From the NCBI GenBank assembly GCA_032622095.1, contig CP136069.1:204212690-204276689 (forward strand): a stretch of 64,000 nt of DNA. The letters are read 5' to 3'. The notes beneath the pieces are model-generated. The model worked only from the letters and a program-made list of their open reading frames with translations, made no database searches and was not told where the DNA came from. Positions within the stretch are counted from its first letter, which is position 1. Every line of letters starts with the position of its first letter. This document shows, piece after piece, positions 12,698 to 21,803 of this stretch. This DNA is from Siphonodentalium dalli (Eukaryota > Mollusca > Scaphopoda > Gadilida > Siphonodentaliidae). The position numbers were made by a program, and so were the translations under genes.

Positions 12698-13735
12698 AGA
12701 ACTGAAACTTACAAAGAAAATAGGTATAGATTGTGCCCAGATTTTGAACATCGAACACATGCACCTGAACCATTTACTAGAGGTTCGTAAAATACATAAC
12801 CCCTTTCACTCATGTAACAAATATCTAGCTCATCCACTGCATGAGTTCAAGATAGCAGCTATCCGAACGCCTTAGAGGTTACATTGGTGACTTATAGGTT
12901 CACGAACGTCTGACGCGACGGTTTAGAGATTACATAGTGACGTAGGCTCCTGGGTATGAAGTTTTGTGGTGTAATGGTTGATGCAAGTACTTTTAATCTT
13001 AAATGACTATTAATGAATAACCGATAATGCAAATCAATGGGGAGAATATTATGGCACAAATTTCACGATCGAATGCATATATCTCGGTAAAATATAACTA
13101 TACCCACTTAAATATACATGGCTTATATTAATAACTATACCCACGTAAATATACATGGCATATATCAATAAGGCAATATTTCGAGCTGCGATGCATGAGA
13201 TTCAAGCACGTTGTAAGATTAAGGAGATTAAAGCACATTATAAGATTAGGAGATTAAAGCACAGTATAATATTAAGCTGAACGGAATGTGTTCCTGAGAA
13301 GTAAGTCGTGGTTATAAAATTAAAGATAGTGTATCTCTTCTGTGGCCACACTCACAACAACATATAATATATATATAATAATAAAATATCTCCAAATTGG
13401 CAGACGACACATTGAATAATCAAGGTTCTCAATGGGTGCACATCACAATATTTACCATCTGGGTACTTAAATCTGAATCTGTATAGGTCTCCATTATAGC
13501 AGTTGATGCCTCAGCAGAATGAGGTTCCCAGCGTGTGAATTTTGTGATGCTAGCCCACCGTGTTCTAAAACCCGATTTCAAGACTACAAGTAGTTTTTGT
13601 GTGAATAAAATACAGATAAAACTGAAGATTTTGTTATATTATTTGTCTATTATATATAACGGCATTTACTATAGTAGTTCATTCATGATGCAGCTTAGTG
13701 TAATTCGCGGTGAAATCTCCAAATTCAAATGAAAT
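12698..13735. other. Intergenic, with two short tandem duplications
   Basis: At 13095-13169 a 37-bp unit containing ACTATACCCAC and AATATACATGGC occurs twice. At about 13210-13275 a unit with AAGATTA.GGAGATTAAAGCACA occurs two to three times. Nothing else is recognisable. Confidence 0.6.
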
Positions 13736-14123
13736 TTACCTTTACCCAACAAACCGGCCAAAACCGGCCAAATAAAGCTTCAACAGCCTAAAATATCTTC
13801 GGTCTGTCTCAATACAACCATACAAATATGGATATCATTGGAACCGGCTCCTTGACCACATTGTGATAGTTACAGTTATGCCCTGTGCCAATGCATTCTC
13901 TTATATATGCGAGTCGACCATAGGTCGCCTCGCATATATAAGGGAATGCATTGGCCTAAAAAAAAACACTTTTTACCATTTTTTCTTACATTCTTTAACA
14001 ATTTTATAATTTTTAATGTGTTAAGCCAATGCATTCTCTTATATATGCGAGGCGACCTATGGTCGACTCGCATATATAAGAGAATGCATTGGCACAGGGC
14101 CCTTCTATTGGGTAAAGGGTTAA
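13736..14123 (-). mobile_element. piggyBac-like MITE, copy 2 (inverted relative to copy 1)
   Basis: The same element as 10854-11252 in reverse. The left end is degenerate (TTACCTTTACCCAAC) and the right end is intact (TTGGGTAAAGGGTTAA). The palindromes lie at 13887-13955 and 14025-14093. The linker between them and the CAATACAACCATACAAATAT segment match copy 1 closely, so both copies derive from one source. Confidence 0.8.
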
Positions 14124-14372
14124 GGTCCTAATAAGATATAGTTCTCCCCGTTGCTACGCTCCTAACGTTTTCGCGAGGATTAATCTGTTCTAAAAATATA
14201 TCCCATAAAACTGTTACGGGAATATGATAAGAAATTCTTAATAAATTTGATATTAATTGATAGAAGATGTTTTTCCGGACAGGTATATATAGGTGTCATC
14301 GATTCATAATTATATATAAATTTTTACACCGTAAACTTTATAAAACTTGCTGTGAAGAGATACACTATATCC
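14124..14372. other. 3' flank of the 398-codon reading frame
   Basis: AT-rich sequence downstream of the minus-strand stop codon. I found no AATAAA on the minus strand close to the stop. Confidence 0.4.
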
Positions 14373-15569
14373 TTAAGCAGTCTTAGCAGACGAAGGTGGT
14401 TTATTTCTAGACCGATATCCAACACTTTCGTGATGTGTGACCGGTCGCTTTCGCTCAGGACTGTTAGCACTTCTGAATCCAGTTTTTGGACGGTTTGTCC
14501 TATTCCTACCTATCGCGGTATGTCCTCGACCAGGTTCCTCAACAAACACCCGTCTGCGCTCCTCAACACGTGCTTGCATCTCGCGAGCTCGCTCACTCAA
14601 CATCGTGTTTTTCTTCGTGAATGTTCCATCGGATCCCAAGACAGGAATGACCCCGTATCTCTCATATAAATCCGTCCGGGCACGTTCCATGTTCGAGCGC
14701 TGCTTCAAATGATGTTGAATTATTGCCCAGTTGAAGGTAGAATTATTGTTCTTCCTCTCCATTCTCAACTCTTGTATATACCTTCTAATGGTTGACCAAG
14801 CATGCTTGGCATTCTCCACAGTTTGCGGGTCCGGTTCTTCCGGTTGTTCGGTATAATTGGTTAAATCTAACTCCGATCTGTCCTGCACCGATTTAAGTTT
14901 TTTTGAAAGTCTCGACGCTAATGACGTCAGATTTCCCACCTTTCCTTTGAATTTCGTATATCCGCTTGAAACACCGTATTCCGAGTTTCCACATGTATCC
15001 GTCATCACTTGCTGAAAAGAATTACTCGAACCGAATATTTTCCGCGGTTGTTTCGCAAACGTATCTGGATTAGTGTCGATATTTATTATATGTTTTTCAA
15101 AAATATCCCACGCGGCCGTGTCGGCGTAAACATAACCATGATGACCAGGACTCGAATCCGGTCTGTAATTTGAAATCGACATATCGTCGTCACTGGAGTC
15201 GGTTGAATCGCTATAATTTAATTCACCATTTCTTCTTTTCGTCCTTCCTCTTCTTCCCCGAGCACGCCCGTTTCTGTTCTTCCCACTTTGAGTTGGCGAC
15301 AAACCCCCATTCCGCTTCTGATTTTCCTCCTCAAGTTGGGTCGTTACAAATGAGTTTTCTTTAGTTCTGTATTCGTATTCGTTTAAATCCGCGATTGAAG
15401 AAGTCTTTGAAGATCTGCGTCCGAGATTCACCTCCGCCAATTCTCTCAGAAAATTATTAACTAAAACCTTCGGCGCTCCAACATCGGGCGATCTCGTCGG
15501 AGAAGCCGCCCTCCTGGCGGGCCGAACCCCGCTGGCAGCAGCATCGCTATTCACAATATCTCTCCTCAT
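14373..15569 (-). CDS. Unrecognised intronless protein, 398 residues, probably nuclear
   Basis: I do not recognise the family. The frame opens with ATG at 15569 and runs 398 codons without a break, well above chance for this AT-rich region, and it is more GC-rich than its surroundings. Visible layout: an Arg/Ala/Ser-rich start (residues 1-35); a short helical patch around LVNNFLRELAEVNL (36-49); a strongly basic stretch, GRARGRRGRTKRR (101-113), that could be a nuclear localisation signal; an acidic Ser/Asp cluster (118-131); a possible folded segment about 145-235; a helical, charged core about 250-345 with HAWSTIRRYIQELRMER and a Trp at 281; and a basic disordered tail. No catalytic motif, membrane segment or signal peptide is visible. 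It could be a single-exon gene, a retrocopy, or one exon of a larger gene. Expression is unproven. Confidence 0.6.
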   Translation of the reverse strand: MRRDIVNSDAAASGVRPARRAASPTRSPDVGAPKVLVNNFLRELAEVNLGRRSSKTSSIADLNEYEYRTKENSFVTTQLEEENQKRNGGLSPTQSGKNRNGRARGRRGRTKRRNGELNYSDSTDSSDDDMSISNYRPDSSPGHHGYVYADTAAWDIFEKHIINIDTNPDTFAKQPRKIFGSSNSFQQVMTDTCGNSEYGVSSGYTKFKGKVGNLTSLASRLSKKLKSVQDRSELDLTNYTEQPEEPDPQTVENAKHAWSTIRRYIQELRMERKNNNSTFNWAIIQHHLKQRSNMERARTDLYERYGVIPVLGSDGTFTKKNTMLSERAREMQARVEERRRVFVEEPGRGHTAIGRNRTNRPKTGFRSANSPERKRPVTHHESVGYRSRNKPPSSAKTA

Positions 15570-15699
15570 TCTGTCGTCTGATTATAAAATATTCACACCA
15601 ATCGATGGGCAACCATTCTAATTGTTCGTTTCAGGCACGGCTAAATACGTTTTTGTCAATATTCTTCCCCGTCTGCGATTGGTCTTCACTGAATAATCC

Positions 15700-15833
15700 T
15701 GGAATAATAGACAATGTATCCCAATGGTATAAGGGCTTTTCAACTTTGTCTCTCGAATTCGATGAATAATCGCGCTGAATAATAGCGACGGTTTCCCGCC
15801 GCTAAGAGCTTTTCAACCTTGTCTCTCGAACGT
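15700..15833. repeat. Short direct duplication upstream of the 398-codon frame
   Basis: The block AGCTTTTCAACCTTGTCTCT plus CGAA occurs twice, about 66 bp apart, with small changes (15733-15762 and 15803-15832). It lies 150-260 bp upstream of the minus-strand start at 15569, so it could include promoter sequence. That is inference only. Confidence 0.6.
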
Positions 15834-16308
15834 TTTTAGAAAAAAACAAATCCATATTCTGCATCTTGTGATGAGGTTCCTCGCTGGTAATTACCGACGA
15901 TTCTGTCCTTACGTTCTGTGATAATGAGCACAATACACCAGTGTGGTTCCAAGTGGATCGACCGTGCCTTAAATATATACACACCTCAACAGTAGCTATG
16001 CACACATTGTGAGTGTATCGCTTCATTTTCGTATATCAATACCTTACTTTGTGTGACAGAAGAAAGGCCTGACTGTCATGGACTGATAATAAGAGTTAAT
16101 CGGATATATAAAGTATTGTACAGCCATGCAGCACTGCCAGCACTGTCATTTTAACGAATAAGTACGAGCTGGTGCCATAGCTCTTCATAATACGATTATA
16201 TTCTTTCTAATTGTGACATGCACACGGCCCTCAAGGCGTGCATTTATGCTATAAATACGACTGATTCCAGTTCAAATTTCGCAGCTAAGCTAACATGCCA
16301 ATACTATA
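15834..16308. other. Intergenic, nothing recognised
   Basis: No supported exon, repeat or RNA gene seen. Confidence 0.4.
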
Positions 16309-16310
16309 TG

Positions 16311-16690
16311 CAGGGACGTGGCTATAAGGTGTCCGTGCATGGGCGTGGATATAAGGTCTATGGCCTCTGGGGGTGCCCCCAATTGGGTTGGAACTTTAAT
16401 GTTGTGTCAGGCATAACATTTCCAACTGTTGAAATTTTTGACCAAAGTTGCGGGGTGAGACACCCACCACCCTCTGTCGCCACGCCCCCGTGGGTGAGAC
16501 ATCCACCACCCTCTGTCGCCACGTCCCTGGACACCCACCCCCTGTCGCCACGTCCCTGTGCATCCACCACCCCCTGTCACCACGTCCCTGCACATCCACC
16601 ACCCCATGTCGCCACGTCCCTGGACACCCACCGCGCCCTGTCGCCACGTCCCTGGTGAGACACCCACCACCCTCTGTCGCCATGTCCCTG
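16311..16690. mobile_element. hAT-like MITE with CAGGGACGTGGC ends
   Basis: The left end CAGGGACGTGGC and the right-end motif GCCACGTCCCTG (GCCATGTCCCTG at 16679-16690) are inverted. CAGGG-type termini are typical of hAT elements, but the flanking 8-mers match only partly, so assignment is tentative. The interior contains TTTCCAACTGTTGAAATTT, a motif shared with related copies near 50.8 and 54.9 kb. The right part is a minisatellite of the terminal motif, listed separately. Confidence 0.5.
16454..16690. repeat. GC-rich minisatellite, about 35 bp, made of a transposon end
   Basis: About seven copies of GTGAGACACCCACCACCCTC followed by TGTCGCCACGTCCCTG. The strands are strongly asymmetric (C-rich on plus). 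Each unit ends in the same GCCACGTCCCTG that forms the right terminus of the host element, so the array looks like tandem growth of that terminus. Pro/His-rich open frames across it are by-products. Confidence 0.9.
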
Positions 16691-16787
16691 ATATTATGTT
16701 CTACTATGCCAGAAATTTGTCAATTTATCTCTTGGTTATAACATTTTTTTCGCCGTAACCTACTGCTTCAAGTCCCCAGTTCTCAGC

Positions 16788-16850
16788 AAACATGATATGA
16801 CACATTCAAACATGATATGACACATTCAAACATGATATGACACATTCAAA
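16788..16850. repeat. Tandem repeat, 20 bp, three copies
   Basis: AAACATGATATGACACATTC occurs three times in direct succession without mismatch. Confidence 0.97.
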
Positions 16851-17483
16851 TGATAGGACTTGTTTCTATATGGTATTTTACTCTTCGCTTACTTATTCTT
16901 TAGTCCCATATATAGCACGCTGAACCACATTACAAGGGTTTGCTCGCTCAAATCCACACATACAGAAGAAAAGTATTGTGTACAAATATGAATTTCGAAG
17001 CGAAAGAGATAATGTTTTGTAGAACAAATTGCTTATGCATGTGCAAACAACCCATCGTTACTTTAAAAATACAGTTGATCAAAATACGCGATTTTAGCTT
17101 GACATAATGCCTTCAAAGTAACACTACCATACGTTCCGATTCTGTTTTCGGAGTGTTCCGATTCACGACACGCACATGTTCAGCGTTCCGATTCCTCACA
17201 TGAATAAATGTTTACCGTAATCCAGTTAATTGCTTCAGTTTTCTGGCTTCACGGCCGTTCTACATAACAGTACATTATCCTATAATGATTGACTAAGTAC
17301 AACGAATTATCTTATACATGTACTACAACAGATCTTCAACATCACTGGTGTTGATTTTGATGCGATGTTTTTTGTTTTTTCCCATAGTATCTTGAGGTAC
17401 CAACGCTGCTGAACAACATCGCCAGAAATTGGTCAATTTCTCTCTTGGTTATTGGTTATTATTTGCGCTGATGTCATTTCAAC
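16851..17483. other. Intergenic, nothing further recognised
   Basis: The only feature is loose repetition of GCGTTCCGATTC near 17140-17195. Confidence 0.4.
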
Positions 17484-17885
17484 TCATACGATACGATACG
17501 ATACGATTTATTTGCATAAACACCAATAAAGGCAGTATGCTAACAATACAATTCATAATAAAACAATACACAATTAATAAACAATTACATGTGAACATGG
17601 CATGTCTAGCTATATGTATTTTATTGTGTGATGGCAAGGATAATATTCATTCAGAGCGCTTATCAAAGAAGCGCCGGACCACGTTGCTGATTTTGCTGCT
17701 TATTTCAGGCTTATCATTTTTCATTATAAGATTAAATTTCTGATCGTTTGACATACTTGTAAAATTACTGTGATATCTACCAACAATTTGGAAAAGTTCA
17801 TCTCTGAGATCGTAATAGAGTGGACATTCCATAATGAAATGATACTCATTTTCTATATCAGAAAATATGCATGCCTCCAACTGTT
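17484..17885 (-). pseudogene. LINE 3' fragment with zinc-knuckle-like tail and ATCGT tail
   Basis: On the minus strand an open frame of about 78 codons carries ENEYHFIMECPLYYDLRDEL. This matches the C-terminal CCHC-type region found after reverse transcriptase in many molluscan non-LTR elements (C-x2-C ... H-x4-C; here the second Cys of the first pair is Ser). It ends with RRFFDKRSE and a stop. The AATAAATCGTATCGTATCGT tail (plus strand 17476-17513) is a typical LINE 3' end. The 5' part is missing, so this is a truncated, dead copy. Confidence 0.7.
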
Positions 17886-18312
17886 GCTATCATGATACTC
17901 TTATACTTACAAGTTAGGACCTGACCCTAACTGCCGACGCTTGCATGCATGCAGGCATATGATTGAGGTACACATATACGGGACTAACTATACTTCCAGT
18001 CCTCATTTCTTTTCACACATGACAACACTGTGTTGAGCTATATGTGGTTTGTGGCCTTACCAACACTGCTGAAGAACATCACCAGAAATTGATCAATTTC
18101 TCTCTTGGTTATAACATTTATATTGCACCGATGCCGCTGTCATATCAACGCATATGCTCGAACTTTTGTTAACGCCCTTCTATAATGGCGTTTGCCGCGC
18201 GGCAAAAGCGTCTTAGGCGTTTTCTGTGTTTACGGTGTCTATGACGCTAAGTAAACACAATCGTCGTCGTTATCTACAATAATTAATTAACGTCGCGGTA
18301 GAATATAGCCAG

Positions 18313-19010
18313 AATCATAGATACATCATTCAACCCCAAAGCAGTGTCACCATAATTGTGAAAGCAAACAACATCCGAAATCCTGTTAATGAACAACGCC
18401 GATGGAAATTAAACACATCAGAAATGCCGGCTGTTGAGAAAACTACTCATCTTGGTATTATCCGTGCACCGTCAATTGAAAAAACAATGAGCGAATCTAT
18501 TACAAACTACCATAAAGAAAGCCAGAAGAGCCACTCACAGTTTAATGCCTGTTGGATTTCATGGTCATAACGGATTGGATCCTCAACCATGTATTCACCT
18601 GTACAATATATACATCTTCATTCTTGGCCATCCTCACGTATGGCTGTGAGATTTTATTACCAAATCGCCAACAACTTCAACAACCAGAGGTTTTTCAGAA
18701 GAAATAACAGAAACAGATTCTAGCGATTCCGATGGGAACACCTGATCCAGCTATATATATATTCTTGACAGGAGTACTACCTGTATAAGCAAACATTGAT
18801 GCCAAAGCGCGCGCTCATCTGCTTCCACAACATATGTCGACTGCCCTCAAATAGTAATGACAGAAGATTAGCTGCACGACAATTACTATTGAAAGATTCA
18901 TCCAGTAAAAGCTGGTTTGCTGCTATCAGACAAGTCTTATACACATACAAACTCCTATCGCCCATCAATCTACTAGAACATCACACAGGCCTTCTAAACA
19001 GTGAGTGGTG
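18313..19010 (+). pseudogene. Decayed non-LTR retrotransposon, end of RT and C-terminal region
   Basis: Conceptual translation in shifting frames gives RYIIQPQ, then EKTTHLGIIRAPSIEK, then HGHNGLDP, LTYGCEILLPN, LAIPMGTPDPAIYILTGVLP and ALICFHNICRLP, ending NLLEHHTGLLNSEW. This order (thumb region with HLG, 'LYG.E..PL', 'LP..T...Y.L.G.LP', then a helical tail) is that of molluscan LINE polyproteins of the Jockey/CR1 broad group. At least two frameshifts and an in-frame stop are present, and the endonuclease and catalytic RT core are absent. A related fragment that continues past this point lies at 48833-49420. Confidence 0.7.
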
Positions 19011-19428
19011 ACGCTCCATTTGGACACCCGTTCGTTGGTTTTTACGAACGGGCGTTGTAATGTTTTGGTTAAAAGTAGTGCAGGGCCGCTATATTTTCTA
19101 GAGAACAGACTGTTGCGTTTGCCGAATCGGCGAATGGGGTTCCAATCGAATGCACCGCTGGCTCAACAATGGCCGAGGATGAAATTTGTGGTTGCGAATT
19201 TCGCGTTATTTACACCCTAAATAGTTATTATTACACAATTATTTCTGCGATAGCTATTGCAGGAATATGCGAGCAACATACTGGCATAAACCGTTGTATC
19301 ATTTCGACTGATGGAGGTTTTGTGAGTCGTTGCAATTATAATTCTGTTCACCAAATTTCGAGTTACGCAGTTAGAAATAAAAATTAGCTGATTAGAATTC
19401 AATTAGATTCACAATTTGGGTGCGTCGA
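19011..19428. other. Intergenic, nothing recognised
   Basis: Contains a short hairpin, ACCCGTTCGTTGG..TTACGAACGGGCGT, near 19026-19055. No coding evidence. Confidence 0.4.
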
Positions 19429-19621
19429 AATACCAAGCTGAAGAAATATAAGGCAGAAAATGACACTTAAAGCATGTTTTGTGGTGTGTAATGAAGAAAT
19501 AAACCATAATAATGCAACATGACCTGATTTTATTTGAGTTTTGATGACATAGCGTATTAGCGAGTTTAAAAGTAGAAAACAGTGTGGCGATTGCGAAAAT
19601 TTCAGCTTGGTATTTCGTCAT
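19429..19621 (+). mobile_element. Short MITE, copy 1, flanking the RT remnant
   Basis: The ends are inverted: GTCGAAATACCAAGCTGAA on the left and TTTCAGCTTGGTATTTCGTC on the right. The interior shares ATGACACTTAAAGCATGTTT and AATGAAGAAATAAACCATAA with a reverse-oriented copy at 21370-21551. No coding capacity. Superfamily undetermined. Confidence 0.7.
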
Positions 19622-20186
19622 TCACAGGTACTGCTTGGTTCATCAGTGATAGTTGATAATTAATTTTCGTGAACATAATTACAGCACTACGCGGCAGAGC
19701 CTTTGTTTCTGATTAATTACCGATGTGCGATCGCGGATTACTCTGGTTTACCGAAAAGATTTCAGGGATGTTTTGACAGTGATATTCAAGCAACGTACAT
19801 GATTCTAATATATACTCCTAGTTTTTGTGTGAATTGATCGCCTAGGAAGTTCCAAACTGTCGATCTAACTCAATTTCAATCTGTTTTACTCCATTTAAAC
19901 CAATTTTCCAATTTCAATAATTAAACAATTTCAATAATCAATTTTACTCAATGATGATAGAAACGCCCTTTATTCCGTGCACCATATCAGACATTTGTTT
20001 TCAAATCAAATAAGAAATGCACTTTGTAAATTTAATCAGTTTTCCAAATCAAATAAAAAAAAAAAAAAATATTAAATGATAATATGAAACGATCTTTATT
20101 TCTACCATACAAGGCAATAATAAATAAAGCACAAAGTCACATAACTCCCCCTTAAATGTGGGTAAATGCGCCAAGAAAACTGATCT
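19622..20186. other. Intergenic, nothing recognised
   Basis: AT-rich with an A-run near 20059-20069. It separates the MITE copy from the truncated retrotransposon. Confidence 0.4.
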
Positions 20187-21365
20187 CAAGTCCGACCGAT
20201 CTCAAGAAAAATGCGCGTAGTAGTAGATGGGAAAACATCAAGAGAGGAAACAGTAGACTCCGGGGTACCACAGGGGACTGTACTCGGTCCATTATTATTT
20301 CTATGTCACATTAACGACCTCCCAAACAAGATCCAATCGAAGGTGCGTCTATTTGCTGACGACTGTCTCCTGTATCGAGAAATCGACAACTTTGAGGACC
20401 ACCTAGCCATGCAGGAAGATCTCTACATCCTGGATGAATGGGCCGACACATGGGGAATGAAATTTAACACCAAAAAATGCTTCATAATGTCATCCCGGAA
20501 AATCACCGACTATTACTACAGACTGAAAGGAGATATACTTAAGGAAGTACAAGAACACCCGTACCTTGGCCTAACTATAAGCAACACCATGACATGGGAC
20601 GCCCACATTAGAAATGTTTCCAGGAAAGCAGCATGCACTCTTGGCTTCCTGCGAAGAAACATACGACACTGCTCAGAGGACTGCAGAAAAATGGGGTACA
20701 TATCGCTGGTCAGATCCATCATGGACTACGCAGACACCATCTGGGACCCCTACCAACAAAACCACATCGACAAGCTGGAAAGAATCCAGCGTAGAGCAGC
20801 CCGGTTCATCAAAAGAGACTACAAAAGCAAAGAAGACGGATACATGACCAAGATCCTCCACGAGCTAGATCTACCAACACTGAAGAAACGGCGAAAAATA
20901 AACCGACTGGGATTCATGAGTAAGGTGGTGGGCGGATTGGTCCCGGCTATACCCCCTAATCAATACTTTACACCCGAAACAAGGCGTCTTAGATCGCAAA
21001 GCAAAATTCTGACAGGCTACGTCACCAGCCAAATTCCTCGACACCTAATAAGAAACAACAGTCAGTGCTACGAGGCAATACCATACGTGTCAGCTCAGTT
21101 CGCTAATTCCATATTTGTTAGAACTATATGCGACTGGAATCAGCTGGAGGAATCTTTAATACTACAACAACAGCCTGTGGATTCCTTCAAGAGTGCGCTG
21201 AAGGAAAAGATCTGAGACTCTCTCGACCGCTGCGAAATTACCAGAATTGGGATCTGCAGCAGAAACCTATTCAGATTCAGAAGTGCAAAATAAGTGTCAA
21301 GAAGGCACAGCACTATAAACTTATATCAGTGCAAAATAAGTGCCAAGAAGGTACAGCACTATACA
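20187..21365 (+). pseudogene. 5'-truncated non-LTR retrotransposon with 334-codon RT remnant
   Basis: An uninterrupted frame from ATG 20211 to the stop at 21215 encodes the second half of a reverse transcriptase. GVPQGTVLGPLLF lies at residues 18-30 (motif B), LFADD at 47-51 (motif C, FADD replacing the common YADD), then FNTKKC at 85-90, YLGLTISNTMTWDAHI at 118-133 and RIQRRAARFI at 191-200, followed by a long tail typical of Jockey/CR1-like elements. The apurinic endonuclease and the RT fingers with the first catalytic Asp are missing, so the product cannot be a working RT; the ATG is merely the first codon in the retained part. The 3' untranslated part (21279-21364) holds a 46-bp duplication around AGTGCAAAATAAGTG. 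Lack of stops suggests recent insertion. Confidence 0.88.
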
Positions 21366-21369
21366 TTGT

Positions 21370-21551
21370 TTTCTACTTTTAGTCTTTTACGCTCGCTATG
21401 TCATAAAAACTCAAATAAAATCACGTCATGGTGCATTATTATGGTTTATTTCTTCATTATACACCACAAAACATGCTTTAAGTGTCATTTTCCGCCTTAG
21501 TTTTATTCAGCTTGTTTCTGCTTGGTATTTCGACGTTCCGCACAATTTGAG
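21370..21551 (-). mobile_element. Short MITE, copy 2 (inverted partner of 19429-19621)
   Basis: The reverse complement matches copy 1 across AAAGTAGAAAACA, AACTCAAATAAAATCA (as its complement), the AATAAACCATAATAATGCA block and the terminal GTCGAAATACCAAGC. One end is missing next to the retrotransposon 3' end. Confidence 0.7.
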
Positions 21552-21621
21552 CAGGTCTGGGAAATATGAAAATTCAGCTGCAATAGCTGAAATCAGCTAC
21601 ATGTAACCAATCTGAATGAAG

Positions 21622-21785
21622 CTATATATTCAGTCGTCAAAATGGCTTCTGGACGATTGGTACCTTTGACTTTAGTACATGTACCGGTACCTGGATGTGT
21701 CGTACCCATGGGACGATTGGTACCTGGACGTTTCGTACCCTGTGGACTATTGGTACCATTTCAGTGTGAATGATTGGTACCACAT
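21622..21785. repeat. GGTACC-rich short repeat cluster
   Basis: GATTGGTACC or a close variant occurs five times, interleaved with TGTCGTACCC or TTTCGTACCC. Irregular spacing suggests old tandem or palindromic origin. Confidence 0.65.
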
Positions 21786-21803
21786 AAAATTGTGTTGGGT
21801 TAT

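Larger units (their letters stand above)
16705..18120 (+). repeat. Three dispersed copies of a 45-60 bp sequence (16709, 17399, 18056)
   Basis: Copies at about 16705-16750, 17399-17460 and 18056-18120 share GCCAGAAATTGGTCAATTTC followed by TCTCTTGGTTAT. The last two also share ACCAACGCTGCTGAACAACA upstream. They are direct repeats in 1.4 kb, perhaps pieces of one family copied with its flanks. Confidence 0.7.

Noticed and set aside
16218-16741. Pro/His-rich open frames up to 146 codons on both strands
   Set aside because: They are translations of the GC-rich minisatellite; open in several frames on both strands at once.
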